A DNA stretch of 64,000 nucleotides from Candidatus Altimarinota bacterium (GTDB lineage Bacteria > Patescibacteriota > Gracilibacteria > UBA4473). Numbering within the stretch: the stretch's first letter is position 1; each line of letters begins with the position of its first letter. The stretch covers positions 124,001-188,000 of the forward strand of contig JAGLIF010000009.1 in the NCBI GenBank assembly GCA_023143095.1. The letters run 5' to 3'. Positions 52,931-61,689 of the stretch are shown piece by piece. The notes beneath the pieces are model-generated. The model searched no databases. It was not told the origin of the DNA and worked only from the letters and a program-made list of their open reading frames with translations. The translations under genes and the position numbers were made by a program.

Positions 52931-54157
52931 CTATTTAAAGTGTTTTTTTAATCTTTTTGCCAATAATTGAGAAAACATTGGTGGTACAGCATTTCCAATT
53001 TGTTTAAACTGTGAAGTCCTAGGTCCTTCAAATTTATAACTATCTGGAAATGTTTGCAATCTTGCTGCCTCTCTTATTGATAGAGACCTATTTTGCTTGC
53101 CATCGGGATGAATGTAGTGATGTCCATCCTTCGAAATATGAGCAACAACAGTGTGACACGCCGACATGTTGCCTTCAATGACTTTAAATCTATCCAAAAA
53201 GCTTTTCTCGTTACTGTGTGTTTTTAGTCTTTTGGGAAGATCTGTGTATTTTAGTCTCTCTTCTTTTTCATATTTTTCAACTGCAATTCTATAAATTTCT
53301 TTATCTTGTTCGTTGTGAGGTCTAGCAATGTGATCAATGACAACGGAGATATCCCTGATTTCTAAATCTACTAAAGGCTTTGATGGCTTGATGTATTCAG
53401 AAATATCATCACCTTGTCCATCTTTTAATTGAGGCAAATCTACTAAAAAATCATTCACAAGAAGGGAATGGGGCGAATTTTTTTTGAAAACTTCTTTTAT
53501 ATCAATATCAACGCCTTTTTTCCAGCCAATCATTATAATTCTTTTTCTTTTTTGAGGGATTCCAAAATCAGCCATGTTTACAGGGTCAGGAAATGGAACA
53601 GTGTATCCTAGCGCCCTCATATCCGAAATCATATTTTTTAAATACACGCCACCCCCTGCAGTCAAAAGACCTGGAACATTTTCAAATATGAAAAATTTAG
53701 GCTTTAACTCCTTTAAAAATTTTAAATAAAATTTATATAGGTGATTTCGTTTGTCGTCCTTCATTCCATTTTTGTCTCGGGCACGTCCTATGTTGGAATA
53801 TGCCTGGCAAGGAGGACCACCAATTATACCTAGAAGGTCATCGTTCCCCAGTTTTTTTTTCATATTGGAAATTAATATATCACAATTTTTATCGTCAATC
53901 TCTGCGTTAATTATTTTTTTTAATTCTTCATTGAGTTTGTATTTTTTTACAAGCGACTCCTTAGAAACAAGCCCCTTTACATATGCTTCATAGTCTTCAA
54001 GATTATTTGTTTTTTTTAAATAATAATAAATAGACCTTGTTTCAAGGGTTTCGCAGGCATATGAATCCATTTCAATATGCCCTACGAAATCAAATCCTTC
54101 TTTCCAAAAACCTTCAGAAAGCCCACCTGCTCCAGCAAAAAGGTCTAAAATCTTCAT
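52931..54157 (-). CDS. DNA (cytosine-5-)-methyltransferase
   Basis: This 408-aa m5C methyltransferase shows the motifs in order: I (LDLFAGAGGLSEGF), IV (GGPPCQAYSNIGRAR with the catalytic Cys), VI (FENVPGLL), VIII (IPQKRKRIIMIGW), and IX/X (SIREAARLQTFPDSYKF, QIGNAVPP). There is a sizeable insertion between motifs I and IV. The target-recognition region (about 250-320) does not reveal the sequence methylated. It heads the operon, 6 bp before the double-GHKL gene. No endonuclease gene, Vsr or specificity subunit is adjacent. Confidence 0.93.
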   Translation of the reverse strand: MKILDLFAGAGGLSEGFWKEGFDFVGHIEMDSYACETLETRSIYYYLKKTNNLEDYEAYVKGLVSKESLVKKYKLNEELKKIINAEIDDKNCDILISNMKKKLGNDDLLGIIGGPPCQAYSNIGRARDKNGMKDDKRNHLYKFYLKFLKELKPKFFIFENVPGLLTAGGGVYLKNMISDMRALGYTVPFPDPVNMADFGIPQKRKRIIMIGWKKGVDIDIKEVFKKNSPHSLLVNDFLVDLPQLKDGQGDDISEYIKPSKPLVDLEIRDISVVIDHIARPHNEQDKEIYRIAVEKYEKEERLKYTDLPKRLKTHSNEKSFLDRFKVIEGNMSACHTVVAHISKDGHHYIHPDGKQNRSLSIREAARLQTFPDSYKFEGPRTSQFKQIGNAVPPMFSQLLAKRLKKHFK

Positions 54158-54679
54158 TTCTGGTATTTTTTTTAATTTAATGCTGTAAAAATCAAGTATA
54201 GAGTACTTTAAAATTTTAATTTTTCTAGTTTATTTTGAATGCGTGAATATGAGGACAAGGGGCTTGATTCTCTTCCTAGCTCGTGTGATTAGCCAATGGC
54301 ACATGAAGTGTTTTCGTTCCTTGTTGTAAATCAGTACGATTTGAACGTGAAAAGAATAGAGTACAACCTTCATAATTCGATTATTGTCTGGTGTTAAAAG
54401 ACCCTCTGAAAAACACGAAACCTAACCTCTCTCCAATTTGTCTTCAAAGTGGTATTTCAGAATTTCACCCCATTCTATTATGGTTTCCACTAAAGTGTTC
54501 CAGTTATTTTCCACAACCTCCACCACGTCGGGATAAGCTTCGCTTATTCCGTTTTTTGCTATGCAAAAAAAACTTAACGCTTCGTTATTTTAACTTCCGC
54601 AGACACTCAATCGAAATTATTGCTGCGTAGCTCATACCGTCAACACAAGCGACCTTTAACACTGATTTTATTTATAATT
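54158..54679. other. Noncoding stretch upstream of the methylase operon
   Basis: No gene is convincing. On the minus strand, 54422-54577 is open without a start codon and encodes EAYPDVVEVVENNWNTLVET-like sequence, which might be a worn transposase or accessory-gene tail. The promoter of the methylase operon must lie near 54160-54240. Confidence 0.35.
54194..54208 (-). promoter_or_regulatory. Inverted repeat over a possible -10 of the methylase operon
   Basis: AAGTA-TAGAG-TACTT is a 5-bp inverted repeat overlapping TATACT on the minus strand, 38 bp upstream of the methylase ATG. No good -35 is visible. It might be an operator; this is weak. Confidence 0.25.
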
Positions 54680-54715
54680 ATGTACTTATTATAATCATGA
54701 TTATAATAAGTACAT
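54680..54715. repeat. 36-bp palindrome, copy B
   Basis: Perfect 16-bp arms ATGTACTTATTATAAT and complement flank the centre CATG, making the whole 36 bp symmetrical. It shares its length, ATGTA ends and inner ATTATAAT with copy A at 31885. Confidence 0.85.
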
Positions 54716-54730
54716 AAAATAATCAAAAAA

Positions 54731-54860
54731 GACAAAATATCGTAGATCCCGTTTCAAGAACGGGAAGACAATTTTTATAAAATTACATGGATCCCTGCCT
54801 TCGCAGGGATGAGGGAGTACACTCTGACTTGGAAAAAAGAGCAGGGATGAGGAAAGACAC
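54731..54860 (+). repeat. Modular palindromic repeat element, copy 3
   Basis: Module A (CGTAGATCCCGTTTCAAGAA then CGGGAAGACAA) and module B (GGATCCCTGCCTTCGCAGGG then ATGAGGGAG) lie 15 bp beyond palindrome B. They mark the transition from the accessory region to rpsT. Confidence 0.75.
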
Positions 54861-54923
54861 CCTACCAGAGATATCTCCTCACTTTCAAGAGAGAGCAAAA
54901 AGGAGCGAAGCAAAAACAAATAT

Positions 54924-54951
54924 TTGACTTTTCTTGTCTACTTTTTAAACT
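54924..54951 (+). promoter_or_regulatory. Predicted promoter for rpsT
   Basis: TTGACT (54924-54929), 16 bp, TAAACT (54946-54951), followed by CGC as in the infC promoter. Confidence 0.55.
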
Positions 54952-54992
54952 CGCACCAGTCTTTTGATTTATTTAGTTTTTATTCAAAAAAG

Positions 54993-55262
54993 ATGCCCAT
55001 TATAAAATCAGCTATCAAACGAGTTCGTCAGGAAGCAACACGACAAAAAAGAAATACTCTTACTAAGGATGCTTATAAAGGACTGATAAAAGAATTTTCT
55101 TTGCTTATTACCGATAAAAAGATAGAAGAAGCTCAAAAACTTTTTCCAACTGTTCAAAAAGCCATAGACATGGCTGTTAAAAAAAACTTGCTGAATTCTA
55201 ATACTGCTAGTCGAAAAAAGTCTCATTTATCAAAACAAATTTCCGTTAAAAAAACTGCATAA
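54993..55262 (+). CDS. rpsT: 30S ribosomal protein bS20
   Basis: This 89-aa helical basic protein has the bS20 pattern: IKSAIKRVRQEATRQKRN near the start, a central acidic helix, then AVKKNLLNSNTASRKKSHLS. The ATG at 54993 is chosen because the longer frame from 54924 would run through the promoter. A terminator follows. Confidence 0.9.
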   Translation: MPIIKSAIKRVRQEATRQKRNTLTKDAYKGLIKEFSLLITDKKIEEAQKLFPTVQKAIDMAVKKNLLNSNTASRKKSHLSKQISVKKTA

Positions 55263-55288
55263 AAAGGATTTAAGTCTTCCTTTTCGAG

Positions 55289-55316
55289 AAAATCATCCCT
55301 TCGGATGATTTTTTTT
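55289..55316. terminator. Terminator between rpsT and lspA
   Basis: AAAATCATCC, loop CTTC, GGATGATTTT and a T run. It overlaps the convergent lspA 3' end and can serve rpsT directly. Confidence 0.8.
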
Positions 55317-55739
55317 ATTTCCAAAAACTTCATCCCATAAAAACAAAACAATTCCAACCGTAATAAAAGTATCAGCTAAATTGAAAATCGGAAAACTCCA
55401 AAAAGCCAAAAAATCCGTAACCGTTCCAACTAAAATCCGATCAACTAAATTTCCAATAGCTCCACCAAAAACCAACAATAAAGCTATATTTTCCACTAAC
55501 GATAATTTCTTGAAAAAAAGCTGATATCCAAGTCCTGCTAAAATCACAACCGTTAAGAAAATAACAATACCTTGTGATATAGGAATAGAAAAAGCAATTC
55601 CCGAATTGTAAGTCAATTTTAAACGAAAAAAATCAAAAACTTTCATTTCTTCTAAAAAATGATTTTGAGCATAGATTTTTGAAATCTGATCAATTCCCAC
55701 AAGAAGAAGCGTACCAACAACATATTTTAATTTATACAT
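55293..55739 (-). CDS. lspA: Signal peptidase II (prolipoprotein peptidase)
   Basis: This 148-aa inner-membrane aspartic protease has four hydrophobic helices and the two catalytic Asp motifs FGGAIGNLVDRI and FNLADTFITVG, plus LTYNSGIAFS. It cleaves lipoprotein signal peptides before the lipidated Cys. It is 11 bp downstream of pabB on the same strand, so the two are probably cotranscribed. Confidence 0.95.
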   Translation of the reverse strand: MYKLKYVVGTLLLVGIDQISKIYAQNHFLEEMKVFDFFRLKLTYNSGIAFSIPISQGIVIFLTVVILAGLGYQLFFKKLSLVENIALLLVFGGAIGNLVDRILVGTVTDFLAFWSFPIFNLADTFITVGIVLFLWDEVFGNKKNHPKG

Positions 55740-55750
55740 CGCTCTCTATA

Positions 55751-56869
55751 TTACTTTTTAAAGGAAAATTCTTCCAGTACTTTCATCTTCATTAATGTTT
55801 CTTGAAATTCTTTTTTAGGATTTGAATCAATTGTAATTCCCGCCCCTACAGGAAAATGCCAAAAATGTTCTTGTATAAAAAGTGTCCGAATCAAAATACT
55901 AAAAATAGATTCTTCCTCAGAGAACCTCACACCAAAGATTCCTGTATAGAACCCTCTATCAAAATTTTCTAACTCTACTATTTTTTCAGTTACTCTTTTC
56001 TTTGGCGCACCAGAAATAGATCCCGTTGGGAAAAGCTTTTTAAAAGCTTTCAACGAAAGCCCTTTTTCGTTAACCAACTTCAAAACACCTCTAATTTCCG
56101 ATTGAGCATGATAAAAATCATTTTCATTTGTCAAAAACCGCTCACGCTCCACCCAAACTTTTTCACAAATTTGTCCAAAATCATTCCGAAGCAAATCAGT
56201 CACCATCGAAAGTTCTGAAATCTCCTTAATAGAATCTTTAAGTTCTAGCTCGGTTCCAGTTCCTTTTATAGGAAAAGTTGATACATTCAGCCCTTTCTGC
56301 AACAAAAACACCTCAGGAGAAAAAGAACAAAATTTTTGTTTACTTGTTAAAACTACCCCCCCGCAATGCCCCTTTCCTGATTTCAAAAATCGATAAAAAC
56401 TTCCTAATAAAATATCATTTCCCTCTTCCTCTTTTCCATTAAACACACCTTTTAAATCTTGTGCCAAATTTAAAACCCAAAATTCTCCATCCCGCTGCCC
56501 TTTTTGTACTTCCAATATTTTTTGTGAAAAAGTTTCCTCCGTCTCAGAAAACAACTTTTCAAATTTTTTATTCTTTTTCAGATAAACACTCTCTAAATCT
56601 ATCTCTTGTTGTAACCTTAAATCGATATCTATATTTTCACTCGAAACCCAATTCTCAAAATACCAAAACTGATTCTCTTTTCCCAAAAAATCAGTAATTG
56701 AAAAAAACGGGAAAGGTCCTTTCTCAAAATCAGCCACTTGTTTCTTCCCCCATCCAAAAATCCATTGATCTTTCTGGATAACTCCTGGTTTTTTAACAGA
56801 AAAAAACACTCCTTCATTCCCTTCTTTTATTTTTTTTGCAAAAAATGAAAACGCAGAAAGACAATTCAT
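55751..56869 (-). CDS. pabB: Aminodeoxychorismate synthase component I-like enzyme
   Basis: This 372-aa chorismate-utilising enzyme has the conserved FSPEVFLL, FPIKGTG (K202 is the residue typical of PabB rather than anthranilate synthase), VTDLLRNDFGQICEKV, LFPTGSISGAPKKRVTEKI and GAGITIDSNPKKEFQETL blocks. The N-terminal region is shorter than in full PabB. It would add the amino group to chorismate for p-aminobenzoate and folate synthesis. No pabA or pabC is adjacent. It starts 1 bp after rnc ends. Confidence 0.82.
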   Translation of the reverse strand: MNCLSAFSFFAKKIKEGNEGVFFSVKKPGVIQKDQWIFGWGKKQVADFEKGPFPFFSITDFLGKENQFWYFENWVSSENIDIDLRLQQEIDLESVYLKKNKKFEKLFSETEETFSQKILEVQKGQRDGEFWVLNLAQDLKGVFNGKEEEGNDILLGSFYRFLKSGKGHCGGVVLTSKQKFCSFSPEVFLLQKGLNVSTFPIKGTGTELELKDSIKEISELSMVTDLLRNDFGQICEKVWVERERFLTNENDFYHAQSEIRGVLKLVNEKGLSLKAFKKLFPTGSISGAPKKRVTEKIVELENFDRGFYTGIFGVRFSEEESIFSILIRTLFIQEHFWHFPVGAGITIDSNPKKEFQETLMKMKVLEEFSFKK

Positions 56870-56870
56870 T

Positions 56871-57596
56871 CTATTTTTTCCTCGGAAATAAAGATTTCCA
56901 CTCGCTTATATTTTTTAATGCGTTTTCTGCCGCCTCAATTTGTGCCTCCTTCTTTGAATGACCTTTCCCTTCTCCTACCTTCTGTTTTTCTAAAAAAGCA
57001 CCTAAAACAAAAGTTTTATCATGATCCTTCCCAAAAGAGTCTAAAACAGAATAACTCGGTGTTATTCCAAAATCACCCTGCGTAACTTCCTGAAATTCTG
57101 ATTTAGCATCAATATAAAGTGAATGTTCCAAAATCTCATCCAATTCAACTAAAATAAAGTTTTTTACAAATTTTTGTGTCAACTTATACCCACCACTCAA
57201 ATAAATCGCTCCAATAAAGGCTTCCAAAAGGTTTGCTAACAAATAATCTTTTTCTCTTCCACCAGATCGTTCTTCTCCTTTTGACATACTTAAAAGCAAA
57301 CCCATTTCTAGATTTCGAGCTACTTTCGCCAAAGTTTCTTTCTTTACCAATGCCGAACGAAAATTAGTCATATCACCTTCCGGTTTATCTGGAAAATTCT
57401 GAAATAAAAATTCTGTAACCACCAATTCCAATACTGCATCTCCTAAAAACTCCAATCGTTCATTTTGAGCGGCTATAGTAGAACTTTCATTCACCGCACT
57501 CCGATGCGTAAAGGCCTCCAAAAAAACAACTTCATGCTCTTTAAAAAGAGAAAAATCCAAATTAATTTTTTGAAACAATGACTCAAAACTTTTCAT
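56871..57596 (-). CDS. rnc: Ribonuclease III
   Basis: This 241-aa double-strand-specific endonuclease has the catalytic signature NERLEFLGDAVLELVVTEFLF, further acidic residues in NLLEAFIGAIYLSGG, and a C-terminal dsRNA-binding domain (about 165-235, KSEFQEVTQGDFGITPSYSV, GKGHSKKEAQIEAAENAL). It processes rRNA precursors. It lies between nusB and pabB on the same strand. Confidence 0.95.
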   Translation of the reverse strand: MKSFESLFQKINLDFSLFKEHEVVFLEAFTHRSAVNESSTIAAQNERLEFLGDAVLELVVTEFLFQNFPDKPEGDMTNFRSALVKKETLAKVARNLEMGLLLSMSKGEERSGGREKDYLLANLLEAFIGAIYLSGGYKLTQKFVKNFILVELDEILEHSLYIDAKSEFQEVTQGDFGITPSYSVLDSFGKDHDKTFVLGAFLEKQKVGEGKGHSKKEAQIEAAENALKNISEWKSLFPRKK

Positions 57597-57652
57597 AAAA
57601 TAAAAACACTTTTAATATTACAATTAAAGATTAAAACAGCATGACCCAATAG

Positions 57653-58096
57653 TCAATCAGTCTTTCCTCCCTTTCCTCTATCCATCCCTAAATTTTTCCG
57701 AAAATTATCCAACACACCATTAATAAACCCCGCCGACTTCTCTTCTCCAAAGTCTTTTGCTATTTCAATATATTCGTTGATAACCACAATTGGTGGTGTT
57801 TCTAAAAATTTTATTTCCGCAATCCCCAAAATCAAAATAGCTCGATTAATAGGAGCAATTTTATCAAAAGCAAATTCTTGCGCGAGCGAACGAATAATAA
57901 TTTTTATCTTTTTCAAGTTTTCCACAGCAGTTTGAACTATCTTTTCAGCAAAATCATCCTCTTTTTTTTCTAAAACATTTTTCAATACATGTTTAAAAAC
58001 CTCCTCCAAAGGCACTTCCTCCTCTCTAGCAAGATAAGCAAAAATTGTCTCCAACGCCAAAATACGACTTTCTCGACGAGCCTGTTTTTTCTCCAT
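57653..58096 (-). CDS. nusB: Transcription antitermination factor NusB
   Basis: This 147-aa all-helical RNA-binding protein of the rRNA antitermination complex has an N-terminal ARRESRILALETIFAYL and C-terminal FDKIAPINRAILILGIAEIK, then VVINEYIEIAKDFGEEKSAG and FINGVLDNF, diagnostic of NusB. It lies between rpmF and rnc. Confidence 0.93.
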   Translation of the reverse strand: MEKKQARRESRILALETIFAYLAREEEVPLEEVFKHVLKNVLEKKEDDFAEKIVQTAVENLKKIKIIIRSLAQEFAFDKIAPINRAILILGIAEIKFLETPPIVVINEYIEIAKDFGEEKSAGFINGVLDNFRKNLGMDRGKGGKTD

Positions 58097-58133
58097 GGTT
58101 TACAGTTTTATAACTTCTAAAGAAACTCGTAAT

Positions 58134-58373
58134 CTACGCCTTTATCTCTGCTACTGGCGCAACAGTTTTTTGAACATCAAGAACTTTCCGTCCATTATAA
58201 AAACCACATTCTGGACAAGCAAAATGAGCTCTCTTTACTGCCTGACAATTGGAACATTTTCCAAGAGCCACTGACTTTTCTATCTTTTTTCGTTTCTCAT
58301 ACACATATTTAGAGTGTCGCGAACGCGTTGAGGAAACTGCTTGTTTCTTCTTTGGTACTGGTTTTTTAGACAT
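58134..58373 (-). CDS. rpmF: 50S ribosomal protein bL32
   Basis: This 79-aa protein has the bL32 N-terminus (MSKKPVPKKKQAVSSTRSRH) and a zinc ribbon KCSNCQ ... HFACPECGFYNGRKV with four cysteines retained. The C-terminal tail is slightly extended. It lies 18 bp after a membrane-protein gene on the same strand. Confidence 0.93.
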   Translation of the reverse strand: MSKKPVPKKKQAVSSTRSRHSKYVYEKRKKIEKSVALGKCSNCQAVKRAHFACPECGFYNGRKVLDVQKTVAPVAEIKA

Positions 58374-58391
58374 ATTCTTATATAATAATTT

Positions 58392-59297
58392 TTATCGTAT
58401 TTGCTTTTTTTTCACCATGTGCACCATCAAAAAATACATAAAAGAAAGCACAATCGGTGGCAAAATAAAGAAACCTATTAAAAAATCAAGTAATTCAACA
58501 ATCAATCTCAAATTCCCACTCAAAGAGACTGCCAAATAGAATAACCCTACTTTAAGAACTATCAAACAAAGTACCAAAACAAATAAGCTTAAAAAGACAA
58601 ACCAAAAATTACCCTTTACAACACTTAATGCCCCTTTGAAAGAAGCCTGAACGCCTTCATTAAAATGAACTAGAAAAAACTTTGCACAAAAAACATTTAC
58701 CTTTCTCCATATCAGAAGTAAAAAAATGAAAATTAGAATTGAAAAAATGGAAATTACCGACATACTAAGACTTAAAGGATGAAGTAATCTAGATTCAACT
58801 ATACCGACTACCACTGCCAAGATAAGCAACACTGGCCAAATTACATACCAGAAAGTACGAAGTACTAGGAGTAAATACCTCCAAAGGAAAATCCAACTTT
58901 GAACAAAATAAATCTGAAAAGGATTTTCAGTCGTTTTTTTAACATAATTTTTTATAGTCAACAAATTTGATATTTTCCAAAGAGATCCAAAAATAACTAA
59001 CCAGATAACCAGAAAAGCTATCCCTCCCAAAAATAAATAAATAGAATCCATAAATAACCGATACCAAGCCTCTTGTCCACCAATCTTTAAATTAACCACA
59101 ATAGATTCTATTCCTGATATACCTCCTAATAGTAGAAACAAACTTCCAAAAAGAATCACCATTCCAATTAGAATCATTAACACAGAAAAAATATTCACAA
59201 CCCCAATCCGCCACCAAAGTTTTGGAAACGCCGAAAAAGCAGCCTTAATCAAATCAAGAGAATCTCTAGAACTAAAAGTAATTTTTGTTTTTTCCAT
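58392..59297 (-). CDS. Polytopic membrane protein of unknown function
   Basis: This 301-aa protein has about six hydrophobic helices and an N-terminal amphipathic stretch (DLIKAAFSAFPKLWWRIGVV). The pattern resembles the glycerophosphodiester phosphodiesterase-type membrane domain found in many hypothetical proteins, but there is no catalytic motif. It sits between rpmE and rpmF on the same strand. Confidence 0.65.
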   Translation of the reverse strand: MEKTKITFSSRDSLDLIKAAFSAFPKLWWRIGVVNIFSVLMILIGMVILFGSLFLLLGGISGIESIVVNLKIGGQEAWYRLFMDSIYLFLGGIAFLVIWLVIFGSLWKISNLLTIKNYVKKTTENPFQIYFVQSWIFLWRYLLLVLRTFWYVIWPVLLILAVVVGIVESRLLHPLSLSMSVISIFSILIFIFLLLIWRKVNVFCAKFFLVHFNEGVQASFKGALSVVKGNFWFVFLSLFVLVLCLIVLKVGLFYLAVSLSGNLRLIVELLDFLIGFFILPPIVLSFMYFLMVHMVKKKQIR

Positions 59298-59333
59298 ATT
59301 TTTATATGATTAAAAGTAAGAACCTCAATCTAA

Positions 59334-59603
59334 CTAAACAACTTTAGCCTCTTTCGCTTTTTGTGCTCGTTCCATCTTCGCTTTAAATTTATCAACTCTT
59401 CCAGAAGTATCTAGTAAATTTTGCTTTCCTGTATAAAAAGGATGAGAAGCCGAGCTCACATCCACACGAATAACATAATGATCAACACCTTTTATTTTCT
59501 CTACTTCTTCAGAAACAAGAGTTGAAGAAATAACAAAATCTTTCCCAGCGTTGGCATCACGAAAGATAACCGGATGAGTTTGTGGATGAATATCTACTTT
59601 CAT
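59334..59603 (-). CDS. rpmE: 50S ribosomal protein bL31, type B-like
   Basis: This 89-aa protein starts MKVDIHPQTHPVIFRDANAG and has VDVSSASHPFYTGKQNLLDT, matching bL31. It lacks the CxxC zinc site, so it is the zinc-independent form. The longer frame from 59690 runs through a good promoter, so the ATG at 59603 is preferred. Confidence 0.92.
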   Translation of the reverse strand: MKVDIHPQTHPVIFRDANAGKDFVISSTLVSEEVEKIKGVDHYVIRVDVSSASHPFYTGKQNLLDTSGRVDKFKAKMERAQKAKEAKVV

Positions 59604-59635
59604 AATTGGTATTACTTTAAATAAACTGCCTCGTG

Positions 59636-59663
59636 ATTTTAAATTTTCCTCTTTTAAAGTCAA
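59636..59663 (-). promoter_or_regulatory. Predicted promoter for rpmE
   Basis: On the minus strand, TTGACT (59663-59658) and TAAAAT (59641-59636) are 16 bp apart, followed by CACGAGG. The leader would be about 30 nt. Confidence 0.55.
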
Positions 59664-59769
59664 ATTTATTTCACATGAGAGCAAATTCATTCCTTTTAAA
59701 TGATAAATAAAGAACTTTTCATCTTCTCAAAATTCTTTTAAACTGCACACACAAATAAATTTTAAAACA

Positions 59770-60144
59770 ATGAATTTTTGTTCCACTCCCAACGCACCAC
59801 AAGCCATTGGTCCTTATTCTCAAGGTATAGAAGTAAACGGTTTTTATTTTTTTTCTGGACAAATCGCACTCACTCCAAGTGGCAATTTCCTAGATAAAGA
59901 CATAGAAACACAAACACTTCAAGTCCTCAAAAATATCGAAGCATTGCTCCTTTCCCAAAATCTCAAAAAAGAAAACATCGTCAAATGCACTATTTTTCTC
60001 ACAAACATAGATGATTTTGGAAAAGTAAACGAACTATATGCTAATTTTTTTAAAAATCACAAACCAGCACGAAGTTGCGTAGAAGTATCCAATATTCCAA
60101 AAAATGCAAAAATAGAAATTGAAGTTATTGCTACAAAAAACTAA
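59770..60144 (+). CDS. ridA: RidA-family reactive enamine/imine deaminase
   Basis: This 124-aa trimeric chorismate-mutase-like fold protein has the family pattern APQAIGPYSQGIEVNGFYFF, SGQIALTP, LLSQNLKKENIVKCTIFLTN and the substrate-binding Arg in KPARSCVEVSN. RidA clears 2-aminoacrylate and branched-chain imine intermediates. It precedes leuA by 20 bp, fitting a role with branched-chain amino acids. Confidence 0.9.
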   Translation: MNFCSTPNAPQAIGPYSQGIEVNGFYFFSGQIALTPSGNFLDKDIETQTLQVLKNIEALLLSQNLKKENIVKCTIFLTNIDDFGKVNELYANFFKNHKPARSCVEVSNIPKNAKIEIEVIATKN

Positions 60145-60164
60145 CTTTTAGTCCATTCTCCATC

Positions 60165-61682
60165 ATGCAAAATAATTATGTAAAAATTTTCGATACCACC
60201 CTTCGTGATGGAGAACAAAGTCCTGGGTTTTCAATGCATTTAGAAGAAAAAATAAGACTGGCGATTCAACTCGAAAAACTTGGAGTTGATGTTATCGAAG
60301 CAGGATTTCCTGCTGCAAGTCCTGAAGATTTTGAAAGTGTAAAAAGAATCGCCCAAACACTCAAAACTACTGAAATTTGTGGATTATCTAGAGCAATGGA
60401 ATCAGATATCACCACCTGTTACGAAGCAATAAAACATGCTAAAAAACCTCGTATTCATACTTTTTTGGCAACCTCTCCCATTCATATGGAATTCAAGCTA
60501 AAAAAAACACCATCTCAAATATTAACAATGGCAACCAACGCCGTAAAATTTGCAAAAAGCTTATGTGATCGTGTTGATTTTTCCCCAGAAGACGCTGGCA
60601 GGTCAGATCGCCAATTTTTGGTCGAGATAATCGAAGCGGCTATTCAAGCTGGTGCTGATACAATCAATATTCCAGACACAGTCGGATTTTTGCAACCTTC
60701 TGAATTTGGCGATTTGATTCGATTTTTAATCAAAAATGTAAAAAACTCAGACAAAGCTATCTTTGCTACTCATTGTCATAATGATCTAGGGCTAGCCACC
60801 TCCAATTCTCTTGCAGGAGTATTGAACGGAGCACGACAAATCGAATGTACCGTAAATGGTATTGGAGAAAGAGCTGGAAATTGTGCTTTAGAAGAAGCTG
60901 TGATGTCTATGCGAGTTCGAAAAGATTTTTTTAATCTTCAAACTGGAATTAATACGGAAGAAATTCATAAAACTTCACGCCTTCTTGAACAAATTACCGG
61001 ACAAAAAGTCCAATCCAATAAAGCAATTGTCGGAAAAAATGCTTTTGCTCACGAATCAGGTATTCATCAAGACGGTATGCTCAAAAACAGAGAAACCTAT
61101 GAGATTCTAACACCGGAATCAATCGGACTCGATAAAAATGAAATTATTTTAGGAAAACATTCTGGACGAGCTGCTCTCAAAGCACATTTACAAAAAATGG
61201 GATATACTATTTCTGATGAAAAAATGCCAGAAATTTTCGTAAAATTCAAAACTCTTGCTGACAAGAAAAAAGAACTTTCTGATTTCGATCTTGATGCTTT
61301 AATGATGGGAGAAAATCACTCAATGCCTCAAAAATGGGCGTTAGTAAAATTTGAAGTAACTTCTGGATCTCAAACCCCTTGGTGCAAATTGACACTCAAA
61401 AATCTGGAAACAAACAACTCTATCACAAAAGAAAATACAGGAACAGGAATGGTTGATGCCGCATACAAAAACATTGAAGCCATTTGTGGTAATTTCGGAA
61501 AATTGACTGAATTTTATATGGAAAATGTGACCAATGGACTAGATGCTCAAGCCGTAGTAAATATCCGATTAGAAAATCTCGATGGAAAAGTTCTTTCTGG
61601 AAAATATGGAGATACAGATATTGTAAAAGCCGCAATAATGGCATATTTAGAAGTAATAAATAAAGCAACACTTACAACCTAA
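60165..61682 (+). CDS. leuA: 2-isopropylmalate synthase
   Basis: This 505-aa enzyme condenses acetyl-CoA with 2-oxoisovalerate, the first step of leucine synthesis. The HMGL-like barrel has IFDTTLRDGEQSPGFSM, EAGFPAASPEDF, DAGRSDRQFLVE and THCHNDLGLATSNSLAGV. The linker AHESGIHQDGMLKNRETYEI precedes a C-terminal LeuA dimer/leucine-feedback domain (about 390-505). It is full length, so feedback control is expected. leuC follows after 7 bp. Confidence 0.93.
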   Translation: MQNNYVKIFDTTLRDGEQSPGFSMHLEEKIRLAIQLEKLGVDVIEAGFPAASPEDFESVKRIAQTLKTTEICGLSRAMESDITTCYEAIKHAKKPRIHTFLATSPIHMEFKLKKTPSQILTMATNAVKFAKSLCDRVDFSPEDAGRSDRQFLVEIIEAAIQAGADTINIPDTVGFLQPSEFGDLIRFLIKNVKNSDKAIFATHCHNDLGLATSNSLAGVLNGARQIECTVNGIGERAGNCALEEAVMSMRVRKDFFNLQTGINTEEIHKTSRLLEQITGQKVQSNKAIVGKNAFAHESGIHQDGMLKNRETYEILTPESIGLDKNEIILGKHSGRAALKAHLQKMGYTISDEKMPEIFVKFKTLADKKKELSDFDLDALMMGENHSMPQKWALVKFEVTSGSQTPWCKLTLKNLETNNSITKENTGTGMVDAAYKNIEAICGNFGKLTEFYMENVTNGLDAQAVVNIRLENLDGKVLSGKYGDTDIVKAAIMAYLEVINKATLTT

Positions 61683-61689
61683 AAAAAAC

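Noticed and set aside
49479-54157. Classical type II restriction-modification pair
   Set aside because: Neither partner of the methylase shows a PD-(D/E)XK, HNH, GIY-YIG or Vsr motif, so no restriction enzyme can be named.
54391-54630. Plus-strand 79-codon frame upstream of the methylase operon
   Set aside because: Low-complexity, Pro/Leu-rich translation without family resemblance; the minus strand gives a more protein-like but unfinished frame.
45699-54730. Direct repeat of the ssrA 3' end as the far attachment site
   Set aside because: I scanned for the CGGTTCGATTCCGG and CATCTCCACCA segments and saw no second copy; serine integrases can leave only a very short shared core.
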